From positions 8,522,417 to 8,586,416 of the forward strand of contig NW_024756914.1 in NCBI RefSeq assembly GCF_018991925.1: a DNA stretch of 64,000 nucleotides. The letters run 5' to 3'. A program made the position numbers and the translations under genes. Origin of the DNA: Homarus americanus (taxonomy: Eukaryota > Arthropoda > Malacostraca > Decapoda > Nephropidae). The notes beneath the pieces were generated by a model. That model did no database searches and was not told the origin of the DNA. It worked only from the letters and a program-made list of their open reading frames with translations. This document shows positions 37,098 to 47,741 of the stretch, piece after piece. The number at the start of each line of letters is the position of its first letter. Position 1 is the stretch's first letter.

Positions 37098-38549
37098 TGC
37101 ATAAACAATATAGTCCACACCAGCACACTCATAAAATCCAACTTATTTGCAGACGATAATAATCTCTATGCCAGCAACCCAGATCTCCATTCCCTGATGA
37201 GAACTATGAACACTGAATTGACTAAATTCAGGACCTGGGTAATAAATAATAAACTGACCTTAAACCTTTAAAAAACCCAATACACGATCTTTCACAGAAG
37301 GAAAAACTTACCCCCAGATTTGGACCCCCTGTACCTTGGCAATATAGTCCTCAAACGCGAACAGAATAATAAATTCCTTGGAGTTATTGTTGATGAGAAA
37401 CTTAACTGGAGAAACCACATACAAGCCATTCACAGTAAAGTCAATAAACAGTGCGGTATCATGTATCACACTCGACAGTCACTTACTCTCACAGCAATGA
37501 AAGAAATTTATTATGATCTTGTTTACCAACACCTGATACACTGTCACACACTATGGGTGGCCTCTGGCTCTTCAAAAACACAATCCCTGGTTACTGCACA
37601 AACGAACAATTTGCTTAAATGAAAATGTTAAAATTCGAGGATATTAACACCTACTGCTGTGCCCTGTTTGTTTACAAATCTGTCAAGCACTTGCTTGACA
37701 ACAATTATTTATAGTTCCGAATAATCAGAGATGCAACTTAAGGCACCCAGGACTACTTAAACCACATCCCATGCCATCCTCTCAGTCCCAGACCTCCATA
37801 AAATATCACGGTGTGAAGGTGTGGAACAACTTACCCCCACTCATCCAAGCAAAGGCTACGCTCCCTTCCTTTAAATCATCTCTTAAAAAATATCTATTGA
37901 GTAGGTATGTATTAATATTTTCGTAATACCTACTTTATATACCTGACTTTATTGTACCCCCAAAACCGTTTTATCATAAATTATCTTGTAGATAGATAAG
38001 AAATTAACATTGCAAAGAATATGTTTGCCAACTCGACATAATCCTGACAGCTCAGTCCTCTTGTTCCACCTTAATGCAACCCATGTTGTACTGCTTCCCT
38101 CCCTTACCATATTTATGTTTTTCAATTTCCACTGTAAATTATGTATATACAGTACTTTTAATATAAATGTAACAAAAATAAAATAAATTAATAAAATAAA
38201 TAAATATCGAAGTGATAACCGTGGTAACATTCTGATATGTTCTTATTACCACCATGCTATTGTACTATTCCAGATGTTACTAAATGTTACATAATACTTC
38301 CTTGAGATAAATGTATAGTATATATCAGGTGCCTAAAAGAGAGCTCAGGCCCTCAACTGGCTCAGTCATGTTAATATTATGATCCTTAATCGACTCTGTA
38401 TCTGTGCTCTTCTGGCTAAATACACTGTTTTAATATCAATTAATATCAATATCCTGATGTGGCTGAGTCATCAATTGACATCTGGTGGTGATGGGTAGGC
38501 TGTGGTGGCGGATATGGATCGTGACCACTGACGCTGGGCATTAATTTAT

Positions 38550-38797
38550 CACTGCCTTACACTTGTTTTCATTCTTTTTTAGTAGAAATTGTCACTTTTA
38601 TATATCAGTTGTGAGTTGATCGTCAATCTTTGCACTATTGTTGGTGGGAGGATGTTGATAAATCCTGGTGGGGAGGAGTTGGGGAAGGCGTGGGGACAGA
38701 CAGACCGGGCTGACAGCTGCATTCATGGTAAAAAATTACCACACCACATGAGCGGAGCAGCGCCTAATGTGTCGTCACTCCATTGGAGCTGAAGATG

Positions 38798-38860
<63 letters not shown>
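38550..38860. mobile_element. Diverged end of the 31-33 kb composite element plus (TG)n
   Basis: 38550-38710 resembles 31990-32110 and 33040-33170: a shared block around ttgataaatcctggtgggga, then 'gggctgacagctgc' against 'gttgacctggctgc'. (TG)n at 38799-38860 sits at the same end as in those copies. The LINE tail is not seen here. Confidence 0.55.
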
Positions 38861-38863
<3 letters not shown>

Positions 38864-38941
38864 CTGGCGACACAGCTGAAGGGTCCTGTAGCAGTGTTGT
38901 GTGTATCACAGAAAACTGACGGTGTAGTGGTTCTCTTGCAG

Positions 38942-39038
38942 GGGGGACTAATGCTGGTGTTGGTGACCACTATAGCCATCAACGTCTCCTTCATCGTAGA
39001 CAAGACGAGGCAACTGAGGACTGCCCCCACCTCCACAG
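38942..39038 (+). CDS. POMGNT1: POMGNT1 coding exon 2: signal anchor
   Basis: 97 nt encoding residues 52-83 and the first base of codon 84. LMLVLVTTIAINVSFIV is the single membrane anchor, followed by DKTRQLRTAPTST as the start of the lumenal stem. Hydrophobic length, position after a basic tail, and the VIVNIKLILD-like pattern known from vertebrate POMGNT1 agree. The acceptor is ttctcttgcag|GGG and the donor ACAG|GTTAGT; entry phase 0, exit phase 1. It lies 81 bp downstream of a (TG)31 tract. Confidence 0.88.
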
Positions 39039-39480
39039 GTTAGTATTTACCCCATTACCATCGCCACCACCTCCACCAACAACACCACGAACACCATTAT
39101 CATCAGCACATCACTAGTCCAGACTCCCCCTGGTGACTCTGGCCTGCCCCCTCCACCTGTCCACAACCTTCTCGTCCCAGACACTTCCTCCTAAATCCTA
39201 CACCATTTGGGTCTTCAGTGATGTTGATTGGAATGGAGTCCATGACTTCAATTCCCTGAAATCTCACGAGGGAACCATCCAGCTGAGCCAGATAGATAAC
39301 TGAAATTGGTTCTTGAGAGTGAATTACTTGTTCTAATTCCGCCTCCCACTGAAGACGACTTGCATTGGGACGGAGGTAAGAGTTGTCGTGTTAGAATGTC
39401 ATATAATGTGAGCCTGGCATCTACCAGTTCACAGTTCCAGGATGACAGTGTCACTTATCCTGTTAATCCCACTGTTGCAG
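39039..39480 (+). other. POMGNT1 intron 2 (442 bp)
   Basis: Donor GTTAGT and acceptor tgttaatcccactgttgcag. The interior is unique, with a CCACCACC-rich start, and nothing else was recognised. Confidence 0.85.
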
Positions 39481-39617
39481 GGAGTGAGGGTGACGTGGGC
39501 GGCGCGGGCGTGGGTCGGAGGAACAACCTGCGGCTCCAGGAGTCACCGCCAAAGACCCTCACCGTCGACGTCGTGTCCAGCCAGAACCGTGTGGCTGTGA
39601 CTGTTGACGGTGCAACG
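39481..39617 (+). CDS. POMGNT1: POMGNT1 coding exon 3: stem and start of ILEI domain
   Basis: 137 nt completing codon 84 and encoding residues 84-129. A Gly/Arg/Asn-rich linker (SEGDVGGAGVGRRNN) is followed by KTLTVDVVSSQNRVAVTVDGAT. This is the first strand pair of the ILEI/FAM3-type lectin domain, whose vertebrate counterpart binds the GlcNAc-extended O-mannose product. It enters in phase 1 and exits in phase 0 at gcaACG|GTGAGTTTCTG. The last eight exon bases and the donor are the unit that is repeated through intron 3. Confidence 0.9.
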
Positions 39618-42600
39618 GTGAGTTTCTGTTGTTACCTGGCCAGGTGTGTTACGGTGAGTGTCAGTTACCTGGCCAGGTGTGCCACGGTGAGTGTCTGTTG
39701 TTACCTGGCCAGGTGTGCAACGGTGAGTTTCTGTTGTTACCTGGCCAGGTGTGTTACGGTGAGTGTCAGTTACCTGGCCAGGTGTGTTACGGTGAGTGTC
39801 AGTTACCTGGCCAGGTGTGCAACGGTGAGTGTCTGTTGTTACCTGGCCAGGTGTGCCACGGTGAGTTTCTGTTGTTACCTGGCCAGGTGTTACGGTGAGT
39901 GTCTGTTGTTACCTGGCCAGGTGTGTTACGGTGAGTGTCAGTTACCTGGCCAGGTGTGTTACGGTGAGTGTCTGTTGTTACCTGGCCAGGTGTGCTCTGA
40001 TGAGTTTCTGTTGTTACCTGGCAGGTGTTCTGATGGTGTCTGTTACCTGGCCGGTGTGTTACGGTGAGTGTCAGTTACTGGCCAGGTGTCTTCTGATGAG
40101 TTTCTGTTGTTACCTGGCCAGGTGTTACGGTGAGAGTGTCTGTTGTTACCTGGCCAGGTGTATTTACGGTGAGTGTGATTACCTGGCCAGGTGTGTTCCC
40201 TGATGAGTTTCTGTTGTTACTGGCCGGGTGTTACGGTGAGTGTCTGTTACCTGGCCAGGTGTTACGGTGGTGTCTGTTGTTACCTGGCCAGGTGTGCAGT
40301 GAGTGTCGGTTACCTGGCCGGGTGTGTTACGGTGAGTTTCTGTTGTTACCTGGCGGGTGTTACGGTGAGTGTCTGTTGCCTGGCCGGGTGTGCCTGATGA
40401 GTTTCTGTTGTTACCTGGCCAGGTGTTACGGTGAGTGTCTGTTGTTACCTGGCCGGGTGTGTTCCCCAGTGAGTGTCCAGTTACCTGGCCAGGTGTGCAA
40501 CGGTGAGTTTCTGTTGTTACCTGGCCAGGTGTTACGGTGAGTGTCAGTTACATGGCCAGGTGTGTTACGGTGAGTGTCAGTTACATGGCCAGGTGTGTTA
40601 CGGTGAGTGTCTGTTACCTGGCCAGGTAACAGTGAGAGAGTGTCAGTTACCTGGCCAGGTGTGTTACGGTGAGTGTCTGTTGTTACCTGGCCAGGTGTGT
40701 CACAGTGAGTGTGTGTTGTTACCTGGCCAGGTGTGTTACGGTGAGTGTCTGTTGTTACCTGGCCAGATGTGTTACGGTGAGTGCCTGTTATTACCTGGCC
40801 AGGTGTGTTACGGTGAGTGCCTGTTGTTACCTGGCCAGGTGTGTTACGGTGAGTGCCTGTTATTACCTGGCCAGGTGTGTTACGGTGAGTGCCTGTTGTT
40901 ACCTGGCCAGGTGTGTTACGGTGAGTGCCTGTTGTTACCTGGCCAGGTGTGTTACGGTGAGTGCCTGTTATTACCTGGCCAGGAGCGTATTTATTGAGTG
41001 CCTGTTGTACACCTGTGGCAGGTGTGTTACGGTGAGTGCCTGTTGTTGCCTGTGGCCAGGTGTGTTGCAGTGAGTGCCTGTTATTACCTGGCCAGGTATT
41101 ATTTTGTTGAGTGCCTGTTGTGCACCTGGCCAGATGTGTTGATGAGTGTCTGTTGTTTACTGGCAGGTGTGTTGCAGTGAGTGCCTGTTATTGCCTGTGG
41201 TGTGTTCTGACCAGTGCCTGTTATTACCTGGCCAGGTGTGTTACGGTGAGTGCCTGTTGTTACCTGGCCAGGTGTGTTATGGTGGGTGCCTGTTGTTACC
41301 TGGCCAGGTGTGTTATGGTGGGTGCCTGTTATTACCTGGCCAGGTGTGTTATGGTGGGTGCCTGTTGTTACCTGGCCAGGTGTGTTACGGTGAGTGCCTG
41401 TTATTACCTGGCCAGGTGTGTTATGGTGGGTGCCTGTTGTTACCTGGCCAGGTGTGTTATGGTGAGTGCCTGTTATTACCTGGCCAGGTGTGTTACGGTG
41501 AGTGCCTGTTGTTACCTGGCCAGGTGTGTTATGGTGGGTGCCTGTTGTTACCTGGCCAGGTGTGTTACGGTGAGTGCCTGTTGTTACCTGGCCAGGTGTG
41601 TTATGGTGAGTGCCTGTTGTTACCTGGCCAGGTGTGTTACGGTGAGTGCCTGTTATTACCTGGCCAGGTGTGTTACGGTGAGTGCCTGTTGTTACCTGGC
41701 CAGGTGTGTTGCAGTAATTACACCATTGTACCTGGCCCAGGTGTGTTACGGTGAGTGCCTGTATTACCTGGCCATGTATGACACGGTAAAGTGCCTGTTG
41801 TTACCTGGCCAGGTGTGTTACAGTGAGTACCTGTTTATTTACCCTGGCCAGAATGTATCCCTGACAGAGTGTTTTCCCTGGCAAGATAATATTTACAGTA
41901 GAGTGTCTGTTACATTGGCCAGGTGTGTGGTGTGGGTATTTGATACCTGACCAGGTGTGTTACAGTGGTGTGTACCTGGCTGCAGGTGTGTTGCAAATGA
42001 TGTCTGTTCTGGCAGGTGTGTTATGGTGAGTGTTGTTGCCTGGCCAGGTGTATTATGGTGAGTGCCTGTTGTTACCTGGCCAGGTGTGTCACAGTGGTGA
42101 GTGTCTGTGCCTGGCCAGGTGTGTTGATGACTGTGTATTTACCTGGCCAGGTTTGTTACTGTGGTACTGTAACCTATTGGGTGTGTTATGAGCAGAGTGT
42201 GTTACTAGCTGGCCTTAGAGTGTGTTACGGTGAGTGTATGTTGTTTACCTATTGGTCCAGGTGTTTGTCACGAGTTGAAATGTTCTGTTACACCTGGCCG
42301 GAAGTGTGTTACTGTAGTGTGTTGTTATCTGGCCGTGTGTTTACTGTGTGTGTTCTGTTGTTACCTGGCCAGGTGTGTTATGGTTAGTGCCTGTTGTTAC
42401 CTGACCAGGTGTGTTATGGTGTGTGTTGTTACCTGACCAGGTCTGAGGTGGGTGCCTGTTGTTACCTGACCAGGTGTGTTGTGGTGGTTGTATGTTGTTA
42501 CCTGGCCAGGTTTGTTACTGTGAGTGTGTTGTTACCTGGCTAGGTGGATTACAGTGAGTGTGTTGTTACTTGGCCAGTTGTGTTACGGTGTGTGTGTTGT

Positions 42601-42915
42601 TACCTAGCCAGGTGTGTTATGGTGAGTTGTTGTTACCTGTCCAGGTGTGTTATGGTTAGTGCCTGTTGTTACCTGGCCAGGTGTGTTACTTTAGTGCCTG
42701 TTACCTGGCCAGGTGTGTTACGGTGAGTGCCTGTTACCTGGCCAAGTGTGTTATGGTGAGTGTCTGTTGCTACCTGGCCAGGTGTGTTACGGTAAGTGCC
42801 TGTTACCTGGCCAGGTGTGTTATGGTTAGTGCCTGTTGTTATCTGGTCAAGTGTGTTACGGTGAGTGCCTGTTAATACCTGGCCAAGTGTGTTACGGTGA
42901 GTGCCTGTTGTTACC
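39610..42915 (+). repeat. 36-bp minisatellite made of reiterated splice donors
   Basis: The unit is gtgttacggtgagtgcctgt plus tgttacctggccag (about 36 bp with its junction), roughly 90 units by length. The first unit is the exon 3 / intron 3 boundary itself: gtgcaacg|gtgagtttctg recurs verbatim at about 39713 and 40494. Most units keep GGTGAGT, and each has CTGGCCAG|GTGTG. Units from 41,700 on are more diverged. The triplet period opens several + frames ([16 protein letters not shown]), regarded as spurious. It fills nearly all of intron 3. Confidence 0.95.
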
Positions 42916-43056
42916 TGGCCAGGTGTGTGACCTTACATTGACCTGTATGAATTTTTGTAATCATGACCTCATGTGACCTAATGTAACCCCTCTACCCTTT
43001 AAACCCTCGTTACTTTGTATGACCTCTCGTGACCTTGGTGTGTGTGTGTGGTACAG

Positions 43057-43236
43057 ATCGTAGAGGAGGGGGAGGAGAAGAAGGGTCGAGGGATACACGT
43101 GGTGGTGCTACACCAGGCGAGCGGCGCCGTCATGGCTCAGCGGGTGTTCGACACTTACTCCCCCCACGAGGACGAGGCCATGACGCTCTTCCTCAACATG
43201 GTGTCCCCCGGCAGGATCCTCGTCCTCGCTATCAAG
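43057..43236 (+). CDS. POMGNT1: POMGNT1 coding exon 4: core of ILEI lectin domain
   Basis: 180 nt, residues 130-189, phase 0 on both sides. After an acidic start (IVEEGEEKK), [34 protein letters not shown] and [17 protein letters not shown] are the most conserved blocks of the POMGNT1 ILEI domain. [14 protein letters not shown] identifies the family on its own. The acceptor is tgtgtgtggtacag|ATC and the donor ATCAAG|GTCAGT. Codon use is GC-rich, unlike the surrounding repeats. FAM3 proteins share the fold but not this exact block or the type II anchor upstream. Confidence 0.95.
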
Positions 43237-43294
43237 GTCAGTAACACTCACCTCATTCTTGGAGGTCATCACTTATCCCAGGTCATACTCCAAG

Positions 43295-44470
43295 ATTTTT
43301 TAGATTTTTTTTTTTTAGATTGCCCACGAGGGGACTATGTGCAAGGTGAAGCGCAGAAGCGTTTACAGCGCCCATCGGGAAAGCATGCGGAGTTCATGCT
43401 TGCCTTTATGACTCATGCATTAAGGGCGTAAAAGCCTGAAGGGTCATGGGTTTTGTCAGCAAGTTCATAAAGTGACAGAATGATGAGTGGGTGGGGGGAA
43501 AGTTCCCGGTACAATTTATCTGTTTATGGCAAAGTGTGGCAGGTCCCTAATAATGTCAGGTGCCTGTCACTAGGAGGAGGGATATCTGGTCAGGGAGGGA
43601 AGAGGTGTTGGTAACGGCTGGGGACCTGTTGGAGGAGGTCATAGGGCAAGTGAGGATGTAGTGAGAGAGGGTGTGAGAGTCGGGTTGGCCACAAAGTTTA
43701 CAAACAGTGCGGCCAGGCTCAGGGTTGCCAATGTACTAGGCGTGGCGAAGTACAGTGGGGGTGGAGGTGATATGGTGTGGTGGAACAGGTACAGTAGGGG
43801 TGGAGGGAGGCACATAGGCATTGACAATATGTAGGGACACACCTTTTAGTGTGATTGTGATGGTGTGTGCGTCGACATGCCGGTGGGGTATAGGTAGCCG
43901 GGGGTGGTGTCCTTAGGTCCAACAGGTAGCCCTGGTGGAGACAGCACAGACACAGGAGCGGGCGCGGCTTGCGGTGGGTGGAGGACAGGTTGAGGCACCA
44001 CGTGTCGTGAAGATGAGGCAGGACTTCGCTCGGGGGCAGCAGGACACACCCGGGCAGGCCCGGTAGGTGCTACACCAGTAGTGAAGGCCGCCGGCGGTGA
44101 AGTAGGCCGTGAGCAGGGGGTCTCACAGGGGGACTACCAGCTTGTGTCAAACCAGAAGAGAGGAGTGACTGGGTGGCAACAGAGGGCAGGAGTAGGTGGG
44201 AGATGGTGGTACAGAGTGTAGCGAAGAGTTGTTCAATACGGTTGGTAAATTGTTGGAAGAGGGATATGATCTGCGTCACGTCACTGGAGGGTTGTGAGGG
44301 GGCACCGGTGGGAGCACAAGGCCTGACAGCGTCAGAGTACAGACGGGGAGGAGGCCCTGGCTGTGTGAGGCCAGGCAGAGGCAGGTGTTGTTGAAGAAGG
44401 CGTTGCTGGAGACAGAGGGGACACAGAGGGGTGTGGCCCGGAAGACTGTTTTACTTCAGGTCATCCTTCA
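43295..44470 (-). mobile_element. Internally deleted LINE (ORF1 + endonuclease start joined to the terminal Cys/His region)
   Basis: On the minus strand, 44400-43900 is a Pro/Ser-rich ORF1-like region with DVTQIISLFQQFTNRIEQLF. A piece like the beginning of an AP-type endonuclease follows (VSLHIVNAYVPPS, about 43870-43800), then within about 60 bp GNPEPGRTVCKLCGQPDSHT and HYILTCP (about 43735-43640). That Cys/His block normally ends a LINE ORF2. The endonuclease remainder and the whole reverse transcriptase are missing. The 3' end has an A-rich tail (T-run at 43294-43317 on +). Frames are broken, so a dead or trans-mobilised derivative is inferred. Confidence 0.7.
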
Positions 44471-45082
44471 GGGTCATTGTAACAATGCCATGGGTAACTC
44501 TTTCCCGCCAAGCATGAGCCAATCACAGTGGCCTGTGGGTGTGACGTCATGGGCCTAACTGTGCTGATTGGCTGGAGGCTTAGTGTAATTGTCAAACCCT
44601 AATAGAGAGTATTTTATAAATGCGGTAACCGTTAATAAGAGTCCTAATTCATCCCTCCCTTATTGAGAAAGGTTGATTTGTTATAAGTGCCTCGGTGGTA
44701 TGCAGTGATACAGTAAGTCCGAAGTAATAATATAACTATTTAATTGTTCCCCTAGTGTCTCAGGTTACCCCTATTCCCCAGTTATCCTCATCAACTTCCC
44801 GTCTCTCTCTCCGTCTCCCCTCTCCCCGTTGGTGTGAGGGCGGCCTGACCACAAACCGGCCCTTACCTCCTGCCTCCTTTGCTTCTCCTTCCTCTCTCTC
44901 TCTCTCACTCCCGCCTCACCACCCCTTCATATCACGAGTATAAAGAACAGAGAAAAATTAAGTATTAGAAAAGATAATTAGAGAATACAGAAAGCGTAAA
45001 AGTAAGTAAATAAATGAAAATAAGAATACAAGGTAAAATATAACCTATTATTATTACACCATCCTCCAGAACCACTCTCATT
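44471..45082. other. No gene recognised
   Basis: Unique sequence with a C/T-rich patch (about 44790-44930). A lone unit similar to the next array (cttcaggtcatccttcaggg) sits at 44454-44473. Confidence 0.5.
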
Positions 45083-45895
45083 TCAGTGATGTAACTGATG
45101 CTTCAAGTCATCCTTCAATGTTATACTCCAGGTCCACTCTTACCTCAGGTCACCCTTCAGGCCCATCTTTCATCTCAGGTCACCCTTCAGGTTCATCTTT
45201 CATCTCAGGTCACCCTTCAGGTCAAACTTTCATCTCAGGTCACCCTTCAGGTCCACTCTTACCTCAGGTCATCCTTCAGGCCCATCTTTCATCTTAGGTC
45301 ACTCTTCAGGTCAACTCTTGCCTCAGGTCATCCTTCAAGTCCACTCTTACCTCAGGTCATTCTTCAGGTCCATCTTTCATCTCAGGTCACCCTTCAGGTC
45401 CTCTTACCTCAGGTCATCCTTCAGGCCCATCTTTCATCTCAGGTCACCCTTCAGGTCCATCTTTCATCTCAGGTCACCCTTCAGGTCCTCTTACCTCAGG
45501 TCAATCTTCAGGTCCATCTTTCATCTCAGGTCACCCTTCAGGTCAAACTTTCATCTCAGGTCACCCTTCAGGTCCACTCTTACCTCAGGTCATCCTTCAG
45601 GCCCATCTTTCATCTCAGGTCACCCTTCAGGTCCATCTTTCATCTCAGGTCACCCTTCAGGTCAAACTTTCATCTCAGGTCACCCTTCAGGTCCACTCTT
45701 TCCTCAGGTCATCCTTCAGGTCCACTCTTACCTCAGGTCATTCTTCAGGTCCATCTTTCATCTCAGGTCACCCTTTAGGTCCACTCTTGCCTGAGGTCAT
45801 CCTTCAGGTCCACTCTTGCCTCAGGTCACCCTTTAGGTCCACTCTTACCCCAGGTCATCCTTCACGTCCCAGGTCAAACTTTCATCTCAGGTTAA
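45083..45895. repeat. 30-bp minisatellite (tctcaggtcacccttcaggt...)
   Basis: The unit is tctcaggtcacccttcaggt plus ccatctttca, in two main variants (catctttcatct and cactcttacct) arranged in repeating blocks. The period is a multiple of three, so long spurious frames result. Confidence 0.95.
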
Positions 45896-46133
45896 CTCCA
45901 GCTCTTCTTACCCCAGGTCATGCAGGTCGTGGAGGAATGGCTGCAATACAGGTGAAGTTACAGGCTGTTAATAGGAAGGTTGCCGTGCAGGCTATAGCTG
46001 AAGGTCAGGGAGCAGGATGCAGCTACAGGTCTTTGCTTACTAATCGATTTCTGTGGTGATAGGAAAGTTAAATACGGGTTACAATATATGATATCCGTTT
46101 ATGTTGTCGTACAGCCTGTGATGAAGGGAAGGG

Positions 46134-46565
46134 GGTAGGATGAGAGGCAGGCAGAAAGGTAGGTCAAGCAGGCCGAAAGGCAGGTCAGGCAGGCCGGACA
46201 TGCAGGCAGGAAGATCAGACAGGCAATAATACAGACAGAAAAGTAGGTCAGACAGACAGAAGGGCAGAAAGGTACTTGGGTCAGCTACGCAGAAAGAAAG
46301 GCAGATCAGGCAGTCAGAAAGCAGGTCAGGCAGGTAGAAAGGCAGGTCAAGCAGGCAGAAAGGCAGGTCAGGTAGAACGGCTGATCAGTCAAGTATAAAG
46401 GCAGATCAAGCAGGCAAAAAAGCAGGTCAGGCAGGTAGAAAGGCAGGCCAAGCAGATAGAAAGTCAGGTCAAGCAGGCAGAAAGGCAGGTCAAGCAGAAA
46501 GGCAGATCAGGCAAGTATAAAGGCAGATCAGGTAGGTCAGGAAGGCAGGTAGGGCAGGCAGGGAA
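46134..46565. repeat. About 20-bp AGGCAGGTCAGGCAG minisatellite
   Basis: Degenerate tandem repeat of gcagaaaggcaggtcaggca. Confidence 0.9.
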
Positions 46566-46674
46566 GGACAAGGACACTACAGGATGATGTTAGTGCAGGC
46601 AATCACCTCCTAGTTACTGGAGGCAGGAAATTAACTCCGGGTTATATTGGTGACTTTGGTTCAGGCGTGGTTTA

Positions 46675-46741
<67 letters not shown>

Positions 46742-46743
46742 AC
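46675..46743. repeat. (CT)n-(CA)n compound microsatellite
   Basis: (CT)n at 46678-46717 directly joined to (CA)n at 46718-46743. Confidence 0.97.
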
Positions 46744-46864
46744 CTTCACTCTTTCTTTCTCAGCAAACGAATCGAGTCATCAGAGTCATTTCGACTTGTT
46801 TCCGTTCGCACAGAAAGAGCAAGAAGAGTCACGTTTGTCAGTATCCTGTCAGATGTGAAGCAGT

Positions 46865-47131
46865 ATGGACACACATCCTCTCGCAGCCTTGCATATTCTG
46901 TTGTGGATTCGGCGGCGTAGGAGAAAGAGGAACCTAGTATGGGTGCGTGGACTCAACACCAAAAGACCAGATTTTGGTGTTTTTAGTCATTTGTTTCCGA
47001 ACTTAATGAATCACCCAGACATATTCTACAGTTTCTTCAGAAAGGCATTGGTAAACTACAAGAAGCTGGTTAATATGACAGGAATATCTATAGAGAAAAT
47101 GGACACAAAGTACAGACGTGCAATTGGTTAA
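46865..47131 (+). pseudogene. HARBI1-like transposase, N-terminal fragment
   Basis: RRRRKRNLVWVRGLNTKRPD, then FGVFSHLFPNL and FYSFFRKA, ending LVNMTGISIEKMDTKYRRAIG. The 'WVR...RR..FG.Y..L..EL...D...F.NF.RM' opening and the 'I.KQDT..RRAI' line are typical of HARBI1/ALP1-type nucleases before the DDE domain. It stops there; the catalytic DDE domain is deleted. The frame is open for 88 codons and then ends. Confidence 0.72.
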
Positions 47132-47404
47132 TATAAAGTGAGCACATGTGAATTATTTCACTATTATTTACAAAAAAATATCATAGGCTATTGTATGTAA
47201 CTACCGGAATAGCCTCTTACCTGTAGAATTATATTCAGTAGCTTATGTCATTATTTGTTACTGATAAGGATATCGACGTCTGATTTTGTTTGATTTTGTG
47301 TATGGTAATGTATGATTAGTAAAGAGAACAAACGCACATGAATTATTTGGCTATTGTTTACTGATGACATCCTAGGCTATTTTTTCAATATATAATCTTA
47401 CCTG

Positions 47405-47519
47405 TTGAATTCAGTTCAGTAGTAACCTCTTTCCACAGAGCTGAGATCACGTCACGATCTCGGTGTCTTTTATCATAGAGAGCAGGACGCTCCCGAACAA
47501 GATTTATCAAATCCTCCAG
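47405..47519 (-). pseudogene. MADF-domain fragment of the Harbinger accessory ORF
   Basis: Minus-strand frame reads LEDLINLVRERPALYD, then KRHRDRDVISALWKEVTTEL. This is the start of a MADF (Adf-1/Myb-SANT-like) DNA-binding domain: the 'LI.LV..RP.LYDK...DY.....AW..V...L' pattern. About 38 codons remain. It has no start or stop of its own here and is truncated. Confidence 0.8.
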
Positions 47520-47741
47520 CTGCCTGACGAGGTTTCCACCACAACAGACTCACGATGACTGACGAAAAAGTGGATCTAGCCATATTCATGAATCGACTCG
47601 ACTCGACTCCCTTGGTGTGAACGGTTTTTGCAAAATTACAAACAAAATAATGCCCCCTTGAATGGCGAGTCACGTAGAGTCAAGACTCGGTGTGACTCAA
47701 CACGACTCGACTCGACTCGTTTGATGTGAATGCAGTGAAAA

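Larger units (their letters stand above)
35681..38207 (+). mobile_element. Non-LTR retrotransposon (L2/CR1-like RT), twice interrupted
   Basis: Reverse transcriptase blocks in order: [16 protein letters not shown] (about 35745-35795), [12 protein letters not shown] (to about 35880), YGVPQSSILGPVLFLLY (about 36260-36313), NLFADDNNLYAS (about 37140-37175), KFLGVIVDEKLNWRNHI (about 37373-37425), and a C-terminal KVWNNLPPLIQAKATLPSFK (about 37812). The 3' UTR ends in an (AATAAA)-rich tail at about 38160-38207. Two insertions split it: about 350 bp between 35888 and 36235 of unknown type, and the MITE/LTR nest at 36314-37097. Several stops and frameshifts also make it dead. It lies sense in intron 1. 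Confidence 0.85.
24970..38941 (+). other. POMGNT1 intron 1 (about 14 kb)
   Basis: The donor is GTAAGT at 24970 and the acceptor ttctcttgcag at 38941. The intron contains a 3.8-kb minisatellite, Tc1-like, mariner and LINE relics, and the nested MITE/solo LTR, all listed separately. Confidence 0.85.
46763..47725. mobile_element. PIF/Harbinger-type DNA transposon relic
   Basis: Two convergent coding remnants characteristic of animal PIF/Harbinger elements lie here, a HARBI1-like nuclease N-terminus on + and a MADF domain on minus. Inverted ends share AAACGA(A/G)TCGAGTC (left about 46765, right about 47706-47722 reversed). Many ACTCG motifs cluster under the right end. The left terminus merges with a microsatellite, so the exact end and target duplication cannot be read. 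Confidence 0.75.

Noticed and set aside
39610..41950. Cys/Leu/Pro-rich open frames such as [12 protein letters not shown] repeats
   Set aside because: 36-bp period in an intron. A real extension of exon 3 would need RNA support, so this is kept as a question in the findings, not as a CDS.
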